This document shows, piece after piece, positions 26,612-35,233 of a stretch of 64,000 nucleotides of DNA. This DNA is from Desulfobulbus propionicus (GTDB taxonomy: Bacteria; Desulfobacterota; Desulfobulbia; Desulfobulbales; Desulfobulbaceae): positions 1-64,000 of the forward strand of contig PDTD01000023.1 of NCBI GenBank assembly GCA_002748755.1, in the 5' to 3' direction. Each line of letters opens with the position of its first letter. Position 1 is the first letter of the stretch. The translations under genes were made by a program, and so were the position numbers. The notes beneath the pieces were generated by a model. The model saw only the letters and a list, made by a program, of their open reading frames with translations, ran no database searches and was not told the DNA's origin.

Positions 26612-27640
26612 GGTAGGCAGATATTGTATGGCTTTGGGCGGAATGGTCAGTGTCACTGTTTTTCCTATAACTGCTTGTATTTCCTCATATTCTCGCATGG
26701 ATAGCAGCGTAACGATGTGAACACCGATATCAAGCACCATTCTGATACGCTCTTCTTCCTGCATGAGGAGAACAACGACAGCATCCAGGACGAAGGCCTT
26801 TTGTCCTGGGCGCGGCTTGTGATTAATTTTGACACTGTAAGGATCGATGTACAATCTTCCCTTGCTGCCGGCAAAGTGAGACAGTGTTGTTGGCAAGGGC
26901 AGGGAGGTTTTACCATGTAAGAGCGCTGTCAAGTTTTGATTCTGACCAGAAATGACTTTGCACGAATAACAGTTTTCATACAAAGTAGAGGCCAGTTTCC
27001 CGTTTTCAAGGACAACCGTGTGGTCGGCAATGGCAGCAGCCTGTAGGCGGTCGTGGGTGGTGAGGACAATGGTTGTTCCCTCCTGCTGATTCACCTGATG
27101 CAGCAATCCGGTCAGGACGGTTTTGTGTTCTGAGTCCACACTGGCTGTCGGTTCGTCGCAAAGCAGAACCTGAGGTTGCAGGGCCAGGGCTCTGGCTAGG
27201 GACAACCTTTGTGTTTCTCCGCCGCTTAACCGATGCGCTGCTGCGTGGCGGTATCTTTCCAGAGAAACCAATGCCAGAACGTGGTCTATGATTCGCCGTC
27301 TCTCATTGGTTGGGATTTTCCTGATTTTCAGTCCAAAATCTATGTTTTTGTACACTGTGGTGGAAAACATGATCGGATGCTGATCGACCTGAACTACCTG
27401 TCTGCGCAGGGCAAGGAGTTCTGTTCGGGAATGATGATTGACCCGACGCCCCTGGAAATACATTCGCCCGCTGGTCGGTGCCCTGAGAAAGGCCAGGATA
27501 TCAAGGAGCGTTGTCTTGCCCGATCCGTTGGCGCCAAGCAGGGCATGGATTTTACCGGGCTCCAGGTTTAGGAGTTCGATATTCAGCGCGATTCGATCCT
27601 TGAATTGCTGACGGATTTCTTCCAACCGATACAGGCTCAT
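26606..27640 (-). CDS. tupC: Tungstate ABC transporter ATP-binding protein
   Basis: The ATPase subunit of a TupABC tungstate importer, 344 aa. Walker A is LGANGSGKTTLL near residue 35, the ABC signature LSGGETQRLSLARAL, Walker B LLCDEPTAS, and the H-loop in LTTHDRLQAA. After the ATPase (about 1-225) comes a C-terminal extension of about 115 residues, probably a regulatory MOBE/TOBE-like domain as in molybdate transporters. The ATG at 27640 overlaps the permease TGA as ATGA; the open frame upstream of it is not needed. The stop TAA is the outermost triplet of a dispersed-repeat end. Confidence 0.92.
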   Translation of the reverse strand: MSLYRLEEIRQQFKDRIALNIELLNLEPGKIHALLGANGSGKTTLLDILAFLRAPTSGRMYFQGRRVNHHSRTELLALRRQVVQVDQHPIMFSTTVYKNIDFGLKIRKIPTNERRRIIDHVLALVSLERYRHAAAHRLSGGETQRLSLARALALQPQVLLCDEPTASVDSEHKTVLTGLLHQVNQQEGTTIVLTTHDRLQAAAIADHTVVLENGKLASTLYENCYSCKVISGQNQNLTALLHGKTSLPLPTTLSHFAGSKGRLYIDPYSVKINHKPRPGQKAFVLDAVVVLLMQEEERIRMVLDIGVHIVTLLSMREYEEIQAVIGKTVTLTIPPKAIQYLPTA

Positions 27641-28332
27641 TCGGCCCCCTTTCCTTGAATAAAGTTGAAACCTATGTTGATGCACAGGCTCAGTGCCATC
27701 AATACCAGGCCAAGAGCAACAGCCAGGGTAAAGGCGCCCTTATCATATTCCAGGGCCATGGCCGTTGTCATGGTTCGGGTAAAGCCCTTGATATTGCCTC
27801 CTAACATCATGGAGATGCCGATTTCGGCCAGGACCCTACTGGATGCCGAAATAACCGCAGCGGCAATGGCAAAGCGGGCTTCTCTGAGGATGATCAGCGC
27901 TGCCTGCAGGGGTGTCGCGCCTAGGGTTCTGGCTGTTTTGCGGTACCGCGTGTCAACACGGCTGACAGCGGCAATGGTCAACGCAGTGATAAGGGGAAGA
28001 ATCAGGATGAACTGGCCGAGAATAATAGCTTTTTGGGTGTACAGGAGATCCAGTGGCCCCAGTATCCCTCGTCGAGAGATAAAGGCATAGACCAGCAGGC
28101 CTATTACCACAGTGGGCAGGGCCAGCAGAGTATTGAGCAGGGTTATGATGATCCGTTTGCCCGGGATCTTGCTATAGGCAATAAAGAAGCCCAAGGGAAC
28201 ACCGCAAAGAGTCGCTAGAACAGACGAGGTGCAGCTCACCGTCAAGGATACCTTGACGATGGTGAGAAGCTCGGGATCAAGAGAAAGTACCAGCGAAAGC
28301 GCGGCCAGAAAACTATCAAGGAAGTAGGACAT
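27637..28332 (-). CDS. tupB: Tungstate ABC transporter permease
   Basis: The membrane subunit of the importer, 231 aa with about five or six transmembrane helices. The cytoplasmic coupling loop is visible as RKTARTLGATPLQAALIILREAR, the EAA-type motif of importer permeases (quoted residues are around 130-152). The short length and the sequence near SRRGILGPLDLLYT fit TupB rather than ModB. It overlaps tupC by four bases. It is separated from tupA by about 100 bases that contain a strong hairpin. Confidence 0.92.
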   Translation of the reverse strand: MSYFLDSFLAALSLVLSLDPELLTIVKVSLTVSCTSSVLATLCGVPLGFFIAYSKIPGKRIIITLLNTLLALPTVVIGLLVYAFISRRGILGPLDLLYTQKAIILGQFILILPLITALTIAAVSRVDTRYRKTARTLGATPLQAALIILREARFAIAAAVISASSRVLAEIGISMMLGGNIKGFTRTMTTAMALEYDKGAFTLAVALGLVLMALSLCINIGFNFIQGKGAE

Positions 28333-28352
28333 GCATTAGTTCCTGAGTAGAA

Positions 28353-28395
28353 GGTCAGGCTGCGGCCCCCTCTGGCGGGGAGCGGCAGCCTGACC
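28353..28395. terminator. Hairpin between tupA and tupB
   Basis: A perfect 11-bp inverted repeat (GGTCAGGCTGC at 28353-28363, GCAGCCTGACC at 28385-28395) with further G:C pairing inside. It has no good T-run on the minus strand, so it more likely stabilises the tupA message or partly attenuates transcription than fully terminates it. Confidence 0.55.
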
Positions 28396-28432
28396 CTGTG
28401 TTTTTCTGACTGTGTCCAACTATCAGGGCTAC

Positions 28433-29323
28433 TTACATGGCATCGGGATAAAACAGCTGCTTACCGAGTAGTTTGTAGTTATTGATAACGGTTTGACCTT
28501 TTGAGGAGGTCAGCCATTCGGCAAACTCTGTTGCCAGATCAGCCTTGACGTTGGGGTGTTTTTTGGGATTAACCGGAATAACTCCATAAGGGTTGGCCAG
28601 TTGACCACCGCCTTCACAGAGGACATCCAACTCAATGGGAACGTCACGGCCGAATTTATACTTGATATAGGTGCCGCGGTCAGCCATGGTGTACGCCTGT
28701 TTTTCATCAGCCATGGTTAGCGTTTTGCCCATGCCCTGACCGATGGAAAAATACCAGGCGCTGCTGTCAGCGGGTCTGAGTGCTTTGACTTCCTTGGTTT
28801 TTCCTTTTTTGGTAATGGTAAAGTTGGCTGTTTCCGTAGGGATTCCAGAAGCTTTCCAGAGTTTTTGTTCTTTTGAATGGGTGCCAGAGTCGTCACCCCG
28901 AGAGACAAATGGGGCTTTGGCTTGGCCAATTTTTTTCATTGCAGCCGCGCCATCTGACATCCCTTTTATACCCGCCTGGTCCGCTGCAGGGCCTAGGATA
29001 ACAAAATCATTGTGCATAACGGCATACCGTTTGGTTCCATAGCCCTCGGCCACGAATTTTTCTTCCCGGGCTGTATCGTGCACAAAAATGACGTCCACAT
29101 TGCCGTCCATACCATCCCGGATAGCGGCCCCGGTTCCTTTGGCAATGACTTTGACCTTGATGCCGGTATCTTTTTCCAACTCCGGCAGCAGGACATCTAG
29201 CAGCCCGGAGGCCTGGGTGCTGGTCGTTGTAGACATCTTCAAGACCTTGTCTTCAGCAGTGGCCAGCCCGGCACTTACAACCAATGCGGCCAGACCAAGG
29301 AAAAACAGTTTCCATGTTTTCAT
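28433..29323 (-). CDS. tupA: Tungstate-binding protein
   Basis: A periplasmic solute-binding protein of 296 aa with a clear signal peptide (KTWKLFFLGLAALVVSAG, cleavage near ATAED). The oxyanion site begins with STTTSTQASGLLD near residue 31, the TTTS motif that marks TupA/WtpA-like tungstate binders. VDVIFVHDTAREE and SRGDDSGTHSKE also match TupA. A good ribosome-binding site (AAAGGAGACA) precedes the ATG. It is the first gene of tupABC. Position between the Mo- and W-enzyme loci says it supplies tungstate for the AOR-family enzyme; affinity for molybdate cannot be excluded. Confidence 0.94.
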   Translation of the reverse strand: MKTWKLFFLGLAALVVSAGLATAEDKVLKMSTTTSTQASGLLDVLLPELEKDTGIKVKVIAKGTGAAIRDGMDGNVDVIFVHDTAREEKFVAEGYGTKRYAVMHNDFVILGPAADQAGIKGMSDGAAAMKKIGQAKAPFVSRGDDSGTHSKEQKLWKASGIPTETANFTITKKGKTKEVKALRPADSSAWYFSIGQGMGKTLTMADEKQAYTMADRGTYIKYKFGRDVPIELDVLCEGGGQLANPYGVIPVNPKKHPNVKADLATEFAEWLTSSKGQTVINNYKLLGKQLFYPDAM

Positions 29324-29355
29324 ACGTTGTCTCCTTTCATGAAATAAGGGGGGGG

Positions 29356-29375
29356 AGGCTGGTTCTTACCAGCCT
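29356..29375. promoter_or_regulatory. Hairpin in the tupA leader
   Basis: AGGCTGGT at 29356-29363 and ACCAGCCT at 29368-29375 form a perfect 8-bp stem with a four-base loop, ending 33 bases before the tupA ATG. It could be an operator for the adjacent regulator or an RNA element. It does not have the size of the known molybdenum-cofactor riboswitch. Confidence 0.4.
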
Positions 29376-29480
29376 TGTCTCTTTGTCGTATCCATCTATA
29401 AAATTTTTTTAACCCCATTGCTGGGGATATGCCTCACTGGGATTTCTCGTTAATAATTTGTAGCAATGTTCACTACCTCT

Positions 29481-30395
29481 TTATACTTGTTCTTGCTGGT
29501 AGACTATCTTGCCGGCCATGTTTAAGTCATAACCGGACACGGTATTTCCGAGGTTCCGAAATTTGTCAGTGAGCAAAAGACCAAGAAAATTCTGGATGGT
29601 CTGCTCAAAGAAAACCTCTTTGCTGACCAGCAAATCGAATCGCTCCCAGCGTAAGGGCAGGAAATCCAGGTCCAGCGCCTTGGCGACTGCCTCGATCCCT
29701 GGGCCAACATCAGCGCGGCCAGCTAGAATTTCCTGGCCAACGTCCATATGTCGTGCCACTTCCCAGTGGTAGCCTTGGATTTTATCTCCTTTCATCCCTG
29801 ACTTTTTTAGTTCTTTGTCCAGCAGCAAACGTGTACCGGTTCCCAGCGAGCGGTTGACCATACGGATGCCGGGTCTGCTCAAATCGGCAACGGACAGAAT
29901 TTCCATGGGGTTGTTCTTACGGACCAGCAATCCCTGAAGGCGTTTGCAGAAGGCTATCACCACCGGCATTTTGGTGAATTCCCTGGCTGCAAACTCAAAA
30001 TTGTAATCTTTTTCATCATCCTGAATTAAATGACTGGCTGCAATATGGCAGAGATTGTTGCGCAGAGCCTGCACCCCGCCTGCGCTGCCAATATTACCGA
30101 AGACAGCCAGGTGTCCGTTAAAAGACTGATTAAAAAGACCAATGGCCTTGTCCAGCATAAGGTCATTGCTTCCGGCCAAGACTATCAGACGCTGGTTGGA
30201 GGTCAGAGGCTTGATATGTTCCGGAAAATTAATGGTGTTGTTTTCTACCCATTGCTCAATCAGGTATTGGGGAAAAAGCCATTTCCCGGCAATTTTGGTT
30301 GCAGGCATGGCCTTTTCCGAGACCAGGCTGTATACCATCTTCTCGTGTATATTGAGAAATTCGGCAACTTCCTTTGTCGTCAATAATTTGTTCAT
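29481..30395 (-). CDS. HTH regulator with PBP-like sensor domain
   Basis: A one-component transcription factor of 304 aa. The N terminus is an excisionase/MerR-type helix-turn-helix (LLTTKEVAEFLNIHEKMVY, GKWLFPQYLIEQWV). After a linker, a periplasmic-binding-protein-like domain (about 70-300) includes LAGSNDLMLDKAI, GSAGGVQAL, SLGTGTRLLLD and GRADVGPGIEAVAK. The same domain is fused to MoeA at 31703-33631, so both probably bind the same or a similar ligand, most plausibly an oxyanion (molybdate/tungstate) or a pterin species. The ATG at 30395 is chosen because it starts the HTH and has AGAGGA upstream. It is likely the regulator of tupABC directly downstream and of the W-AOR genes. Confidence 0.87.
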   Translation of the reverse strand: MNKLLTTKEVAEFLNIHEKMVYSLVSEKAMPATKIAGKWLFPQYLIEQWVENNTINFPEHIKPLTSNQRLIVLAGSNDLMLDKAIGLFNQSFNGHLAVFGNIGSAGGVQALRNNLCHIAASHLIQDDEKDYNFEFAAREFTKMPVVIAFCKRLQGLLVRKNNPMEILSVADLSRPGIRMVNRSLGTGTRLLLDKELKKSGMKGDKIQGYHWEVARHMDVGQEILAGRADVGPGIEAVAKALDLDFLPLRWERFDLLVSKEVFFEQTIQNFLGLLLTDKFRNLGNTVSGYDLNMAGKIVYQQEQV

Positions 30396-30825
30396 ACAGC
30401 AAAATCCTCTGGCTGGGTATACTCCTTCGTGCAGTAGTAATAGTCTATCATGGCAGAAATGGTTAGTTTCCGTCAATATTTTAGTCGAACCTGCGGGCGA
30501 TTATTCCGAAAACAACCAAAAATAACCAAAATTAACACCTGCGCCGTTGTGTTGCACCTCCACCAGTCCACTCTAGGTCCGAGCCTGCATTTCTAATGAC
30601 TCTTTTATGGAAATTAAGATATAAGGTATAAAGACCATGAGCGAGAAAAAAGAATTTGTACACAATTTCTCCAAAATGTTTACCAAAGGTCAGTAAAGGC
30701 GGTACCATTTTTAACGGTATTTCGGCAATATATATATTCAGGTAGAATGTACTGCCAGGCATACCTAAAAATGACGCCGCCTGAGTTGATGAGCAATTTG
30801 GGGGTAGGACGAAAGGAGACGCCAG
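30396..30825. other. Divergent control region between regulator and hesA-like gene
   Basis: A 430-base divergent spacer. It contains an A-rich near-direct repeat (AACCAAAAATAACCAAAAT around 30514-30532) that could be an operator. No gene is supported here. Confidence 0.4.
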
Positions 30826-31509
30826 GTGAGTGCATTCAACCAGGTTTTTCAAAGAAATCGCAAGGCAATAACCAGCCAGCAGCAGCAGTTGCTGCAGAAT
30901 GCGACTGTCGTTGTGGCGGGTTGTGGCGGACTGGGCGGGTATGTTATCGAAGAGCTTGCCCGAATAGGTATAGGGAGCCTTTTCCTCGCTGACCCTGACC
31001 ATTTTTCCATCAGCAATATTAACAGGCAAGTCAACGCCTTGAGCACAACCTTGCATCGAAATAAAGCGGAGGTGGCTGCTGAACGGGTTCGGGCCATGCA
31101 TTCCTATACTGAGGTCAAGGCCTATACGACGGATTTTCGTGCCATCCCGCTTTCCGTTTTTGAACAAGTCGATCTGGTGGTGGACTGTCTGGACAGTATC
31201 CAGGCACGCCGTGATCTTGCCAGCCTCTGTAACAGGTTGCACCTCCCTCTTGTCCACGGTGCTGTCAGCGGTTGGACCGGTCAGGTTGGCGTGCAAATGC
31301 CAGGCTATGATCTGTTTGCTCTTCTTTATCCCCAACAAGTTGTATCTGTTGAAAAAAAACAACCTCTTTCGGTTTTATCTTTTACAGTGGCAACCGTGGC
31401 AAGCATCCAGGCAGCGGAGGCTGTTAAGCTCGTCCTTGGCCTGGTTTCTCCACTGCGGAATCAACATCTCGTCCTTGATTTAAAAGAAGGTGAGTGGGTT
31501 ATGCTCTAA
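30826..31509 (+). CDS. HesA/MoeB/ThiF-family adenylyltransferase without zinc cysteines
   Basis: An E1-like enzyme of 227 aa that adenylates the C-terminal glycine of a MoaD/ThiS-type sulfur carrier. The ATP site is VVVAGCGGLGGYVIEELARI, with DPDHFSISNINRQ (arginine finger region) and VVDCLDSIQARRDL. In MoeB and ThiF two CxxC pairs bind zinc; here the matching segment reads LFALLYPQQ and the later one lacks cysteines, so the zinc site is absent. Start is GTG with AAAGGAG upstream. The likely partner is the MoaD-like protein at 34996-35220. Its stop TAA is also the first triplet of a dispersed repeat (TAACCCGG). Confidence 0.88.
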   Translation: MSAFNQVFQRNRKAITSQQQQLLQNATVVVAGCGGLGGYVIEELARIGIGSLFLADPDHFSISNINRQVNALSTTLHRNKAEVAAERVRAMHSYTEVKAYTTDFRAIPLSVFEQVDLVVDCLDSIQARRDLASLCNRLHLPLVHGAVSGWTGQVGVQMPGYDLFALLYPQQVVSVEKKQPLSVLSFTVATVASIQAAEAVKLVLGLVSPLRNQHLVLDLKEGEWVML

Positions 31510-31600
31510 CCCGGATTTTTCATCAGCTCAGGAATTACCAGTTCGGTGGCTTCTGGTAGCCCATTATAGGCAGGTGTGGTGGGTACCAAAAAAATAATGT
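31507..31600 (+). repeat. Dispersed repeat, left part only (R3)
   Basis: Begins TAACCCGGATTTTTCATCAG and continues with the internal words AGTTCGGTGGCTT, then decays after about 95 bases; no right end is seen before moeA-PBP. The first three bases serve as the stop codon of the hesA-like gene. Confidence 0.6.
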
Positions 31601-31702
31601 CTTCCCACAAACAACCAAAGATGTTGTCATAAGCAATATGGTATGTTCCCCTGCGCACTGCCTCATGATGAATAACGAAGATGAAGGGACTTCGGTTTTC
31701 TG

Positions 31703-33631
31703 CTAGAGCAGTGTACGCTCCTCACCCGTGTTTCTGGTCGAATAACCGCCCATTTTTTCCACAGCCTTCTGAAATTTTCCGGTCGTGATAATATCCATCA
31801 CGGACTGGATCATAGGCAGAGGCATATACTCCTCGGGTATCAACAGGTCGTAGCATTCTTCGACCAAAGGAATGAAATCCAGTCCTAAGGCGTTGGCGGC
31901 ACTTTTGATACCCAGGCCCACATCGGCTTTACCGGAAAACACGGCAACTGCAACAGCCATATGGGTGTATTCTTCGTTTTCATAACCAACAATGTCGTCA
32001 CCGTCAAGTTGGTGCTTTTGCAGAGTGTAGTCAAAAAGCACCCTGGTACCTGAACCGCCCTGGCGGTTGATAAACGTAATATCTTGCGCAAAGAGATCCT
32101 GTACAGCATGAATGCTTTTGGGGTTGCCTTTTGGGAGCATAAAGCCTTGTTCCCTGTGGACTAAATTGATGACTCGAATGGACCGATTCTGAAGATAACG
32201 TTGGATGTAGGTCAGGTTATAGCTGCCATCTTCCGGGTCGAGCAAGTGCGAGCCAGCCATATGACACATTTCCTGTTGTAAGGCCATGATTCCTCCCAAA
32301 GAGCCGACATGGGTTGATGCCAGCGGGAAGGCGGGGTCGTGTTTTTGTAGGAAATCATGCAGGATGTCCAGGCTCAGGTCGTGGCTGCCTGTGCAGAGTA
32401 GGGTTTTTTCGATTTCTGCCCTGGATGTAAGGAGTTCAATGGGCAGCCTACTGTTCTGCCGCTCTCCTTCTGAGGATGCGGGGATGCGAAGCATGCTGTT
32501 GGCCCGGGTCAGGGTGGTGATGGCGCCTGAACCTTTTTTCAAGGGCACACTCACGAATTTTTCACCGATTCTGCCAGTGATCATACGCCGAAATTCTTCT
32601 ATACCTGCCTTTGAGGGTAGAGATTTTGCGAGGGTTGCTTCTATGGTGTCCGGTTCCTCGGGCTGCAAACCCTGTAGCCGCAGGATCAGGGGCGCTACAA
32701 ACTGTTCCATGGCAATGATTGCGGAAACAGGGTATCCGGGAATCCCAATCACAGGTTTCTGCTCTATCATACCAAGAATGGTCGGTTTACCGGGCATGAT
32801 GGTAATGCCGTGGACATACACGGTGCCCAGCTCTTCTATAACCTGGACAGTGTAATCGGCGCTGCCGGCAGAGGAACCGGCGTTGACGATGATGATATCG
32901 GCATCGCCAGCAACCGCTTTTTGTAGCTGTTCTTTGATGCTTTGGTAGTTGTCATTGAGAATGGGCGCTATGGTTACTTCAGCACCTGCCTGTTGGGCAA
33001 TGCCTGCCAGCGCTGCAGAGTTCGATTCGATTGTTGTACCCCGGGGCTGGGCATCCATCTCAGGGGTTAGGTCAATCAGCTCTGTGCCCGTTGGCATGAT
33101 AGTCAGCAGCGGTCTGGCATAGACTTCCACGGTTGAACAGCCTGCTGAGAGTATGGCCGCCACATCGGCGGGCTTAATTGTGTGGCTGGTGGGGTAGAGC
33201 AGCTCGGTGGCCACGATGTCCTCGCCAACCTTGCGGACATACTGCCAGGGGTAGACCGGCTCACGAATGGTTGCCACGGTTTTATCAGCGTTGAGCACCG
33301 CTTTTTCTATCATGACAACTGCGTCCTTGCCTTCGGGCATGGGATAGCCGGTATTGATCATTGCAGCTTGACCAGTATCAAGACGCAGATTCAGCGGAGT
33401 CTCATCGCTTGCGCCAAAGGTCTCTTCTGCCGACACGGCCAAGCCGTCCATGGCGGCTGAGTGGAACGCGGGAGAGGAAAAGCGGGCAAACACGGGCGCG
33501 GCGGTTACCCTGCCAACGGCAGATCGGGTGGCAATGATTTCCGTCCTGATCCGCTTTCCTCTAAGAAGGGAAGGGTAGAGCTGTTGGGCTTCTTCCCTGG
33601 AATGCATATCTAAATAAATTGTACGTTTCAT
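31703..33631 (-). CDS. moeA: MoeA fused to a PBP-like domain
   Basis: A 642-aa molybdopterin molybdenumtransferase with a C-terminal extension. Residues 1-410 are MoeA: FSSPAFHSAAMDGLAV, TIMPTGTEL, the GGSSxG-like loop as NAGSSAGSADYT, IMPGKPTI and GIPGYPVSA. The C-terminal 220 residues are a PBP-like domain (GSHDLSLDILHDFL, STHVGSLGGIMAL, INRQGGSGTRVLFDY, GKADVGLGIKSAANAL) homologous to that in the neighbouring HTH regulator. MoeA inserts the metal into adenylated molybdopterin. The appended domain may capture the oxyanion or sense it. It is the last gene of the aor-moaD-moeA-moeA operon, 34 bases after the first moeA. Metal choice (W or Mo) is inferred, not shown. Confidence 0.93.
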   Translation of the reverse strand: MKRTIYLDMHSREEAQQLYPSLLRGKRIRTEIIATRSAVGRVTAAPVFARFSSPAFHSAAMDGLAVSAEETFGASDETPLNLRLDTGQAAMINTGYPMPEGKDAVVMIEKAVLNADKTVATIREPVYPWQYVRKVGEDIVATELLYPTSHTIKPADVAAILSAGCSTVEVYARPLLTIMPTGTELIDLTPEMDAQPRGTTIESNSAALAGIAQQAGAEVTIAPILNDNYQSIKEQLQKAVAGDADIIIVNAGSSAGSADYTVQVIEELGTVYVHGITIMPGKPTILGMIEQKPVIGIPGYPVSAIIAMEQFVAPLILRLQGLQPEEPDTIEATLAKSLPSKAGIEEFRRMITGRIGEKFVSVPLKKGSGAITTLTRANSMLRIPASSEGERQNSRLPIELLTSRAEIEKTLLCTGSHDLSLDILHDFLQKHDPAFPLASTHVGSLGGIMALQQEMCHMAGSHLLDPEDGSYNLTYIQRYLQNRSIRVINLVHREQGFMLPKGNPKSIHAVQDLFAQDITFINRQGGSGTRVLFDYTLQKHQLDGDDIVGYENEEYTHMAVAVAVFSGKADVGLGIKSAANALGLDFIPLVEECYDLLIPEEYMPLPMIQSVMDIITTGKFQKAVEKMGGYSTRNTGEERTLL

Positions 33632-33664
33632 TGCCGTAAAAAAGTGCTGTGTTTTGGGTTAGGG

Positions 33665-34906
33665 TTAGGGTAAGAGAAGAATGGATGCCGTGCTGCCTTG
33701 ATCAAGCCCCTCGACATCACGGCCTATGGGGAGTAGAGCATCTGCCTGGACAAGGGGTTTGAGCAAACCCGATTTCCCATACACTGGAAAGACCAAGGGG
33801 AACTCTTCTGGAGTAGCTGCGGACTGCAGGTGGACACGTACGTACTCTTCTCTCCCGATGGTTGAGGGAATTTGGGTAGCGGTTCGCGCCGTTATTGTGC
33901 GGAGACCATGGGTTGCTGGACGACCGGTGTAGTGACGCAGGAGGGAGCGCACAAAGAGATAGAATATAATCATGGCAGAGCCGACATGTCCCGGCAGGCC
34001 GATGAGGGCTTTGTTGTTCTGTCTGGCCACTATGGTTGGTTTGCCCGGGCGTACGGATATCCCATGCACCAGGATTTCAGTGCCGGGAAGTGATGCAAAG
34101 ACATCCAGAGTAAAATCACGGCGTCCAACGGAGCTGCCACCGGAAAGCAAGAGCACATCAGCTTCCTGTAGGGCCTGGACGCATCGTGCACGGATACCAT
34201 CAAAATCGTCCCCCTGAATACCCAGGTTGATGGGCGTTGCCCCAGCCTCTGCAACCAAAGCAGCAAGGGTGGTAGAATTAATGTCTCGGATTTTTCCGGG
34301 TTCAGCAGGCGCATCTGGAGCAATCAATTCGTCTCCCGTGGAGAGGATGGCAACCTTGGGCCTGTGATACACCGCGACCTTTTGTACACCAAGTCCGGCA
34401 AGTACCCCCATATCCTGAGGCCTGATTTCCCGCCCCTGCTCAAGCACGGTTGCGCCGAGAGCAAAATCGTCTCCGGCCTGGATAACATTTTCCCCCGGTG
34501 CTACCGGTCGATACAGTTCTGTTGTCCGGTTATCGAGCTTGCGCGAATATTCAACCATACACACGCTGTCGGCTTTTTGGGGGAGTTCGCCTCCGGTCCA
34601 GATTTGCATGGTTTCACCACTGGCCAGGCGGTATTGTCTGCCCGAGTCACCCATGAGGATTTCTCCGGTGACGGTCAGCAGCGCTGGTTCGGATTCCGAG
34701 CAGCCGAAGGTGTTTTTTGCCCGAACGGCATAGCCATCCATGGTCGAGCGGGCAAATGGTGGGAGATTCTCGGAAGCGGTAATAGTACTGGCCAGTATCC
34801 GTCCACGGGCATCTGCCAGGGGAATGGTTTGGGCTGAAAGTGGCTCAAAAAGGGGATACAGCTGCAGGACTTCGGAGGGTGTTGTGAGTTTAAAAAAATC
34901 TTTCAT
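33665..34906 (-). CDS. moeA: Molybdopterin molybdenumtransferase MoeA
   Basis: A standard-length MoeA of 413 aa. Family signatures in order: LPPFARSTMDGYAVRA, DSVCMVEYS, GENVIQAGDDF, ILSTGDELI, LLSGGSSVGRRDFT, VRPGKPTIV and GLPGHVGSAMI. It inserts molybdate or tungstate into the pterin cofactor. The ATG at 34906 starts the conserved domain although no clear ribosome-binding site precedes it. With the next gene it gives two MoeA paralogues in one operon behind a tungsten enzyme. One may be tungstate-specific, as proposed for paired MoeA proteins in tungsten-using archaea; here that is inference. Confidence 0.93.
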   Translation of the reverse strand: MKDFFKLTTPSEVLQLYPLFEPLSAQTIPLADARGRILASTITASENLPPFARSTMDGYAVRAKNTFGCSESEPALLTVTGEILMGDSGRQYRLASGETMQIWTGGELPQKADSVCMVEYSRKLDNRTTELYRPVAPGENVIQAGDDFALGATVLEQGREIRPQDMGVLAGLGVQKVAVYHRPKVAILSTGDELIAPDAPAEPGKIRDINSTTLAALVAEAGATPINLGIQGDDFDGIRARCVQALQEADVLLLSGGSSVGRRDFTLDVFASLPGTEILVHGISVRPGKPTIVARQNNKALIGLPGHVGSAMIIFYLFVRSLLRHYTGRPATHGLRTITARTATQIPSTIGREEYVRVHLQSAATPEEFPLVFPVYGKSGLLKPLVQADALLPIGRDVEGLDQGSTASILLLP

Positions 34907-34995
34907 GATCAGAGTGCATATGATGGGGGAGTTGCACTGTCCCCTCAGAACGCGCAACTCCCTGCGTTGGCCTGCCTGTCAGGCTGGGGCGGGGG

Positions 34996-35220
34996 TCATC
35001 CCCCGCCGATTGCTGGAAAAATGGCAAGCTGATCGCCTTCCTGCGGTTGCTGCTTCATGCTGCAGTGGCGTGAATTAATCATGGTTACGCCGACCTCTTC
35101 CAGGTCAATGTCCAGGGATACAATCACATCCTCTACAGTGGTCCCTTCTGGGTATTCACTGTACTTTTCTTTGAATCGGTCGTCGCGGAAATAGGCGAAC
35201 AGTTTTACATTAAATTGCAT
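34996..35220 (-). CDS. MoaD/ThiS-family sulfur carrier
   Basis: A beta-grasp protein of 74 aa. It starts MQFNVKLFAYFRDDRFKEKY, carries the GTTVEDVI turn typical of MoaD, and ends in AIFPAIGGG, so the C-terminal glycines needed for adenylation and thiocarboxylation are present. The ATG at 35220 is chosen since it begins the fold and lies 14 bases after the aor stop. It would be charged by the HesA-like enzyme at 30826-31509 and used for molybdopterin dithiolene synthesis. A MoaD-like gene directly behind aor is a common arrangement in tungsten-AOR loci. Confidence 0.88.
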   Translation of the reverse strand: MQFNVKLFAYFRDDRFKEKYSEYPEGTTVEDVIVSLDIDLEEVGVTMINSRHCSMKQQPQEGDQLAIFPAIGGG

Positions 35221-35233
35221 TATAACCTTGATA

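Noticed and set aside
29481-30395. Naming the regulator TunR
   Set aside because: TunR proteins are described with a recombinase-like DNA-binding domain and a ModE-like sensor; this protein has an excisionase-type HTH and a PBP-like domain.
33658-33673. GGGTTAGGGTTAGGGT, telomere-like repeat
   Set aside because: Only two and a half units, lying in a 33-base gap between two moeA genes; chance or local slippage.
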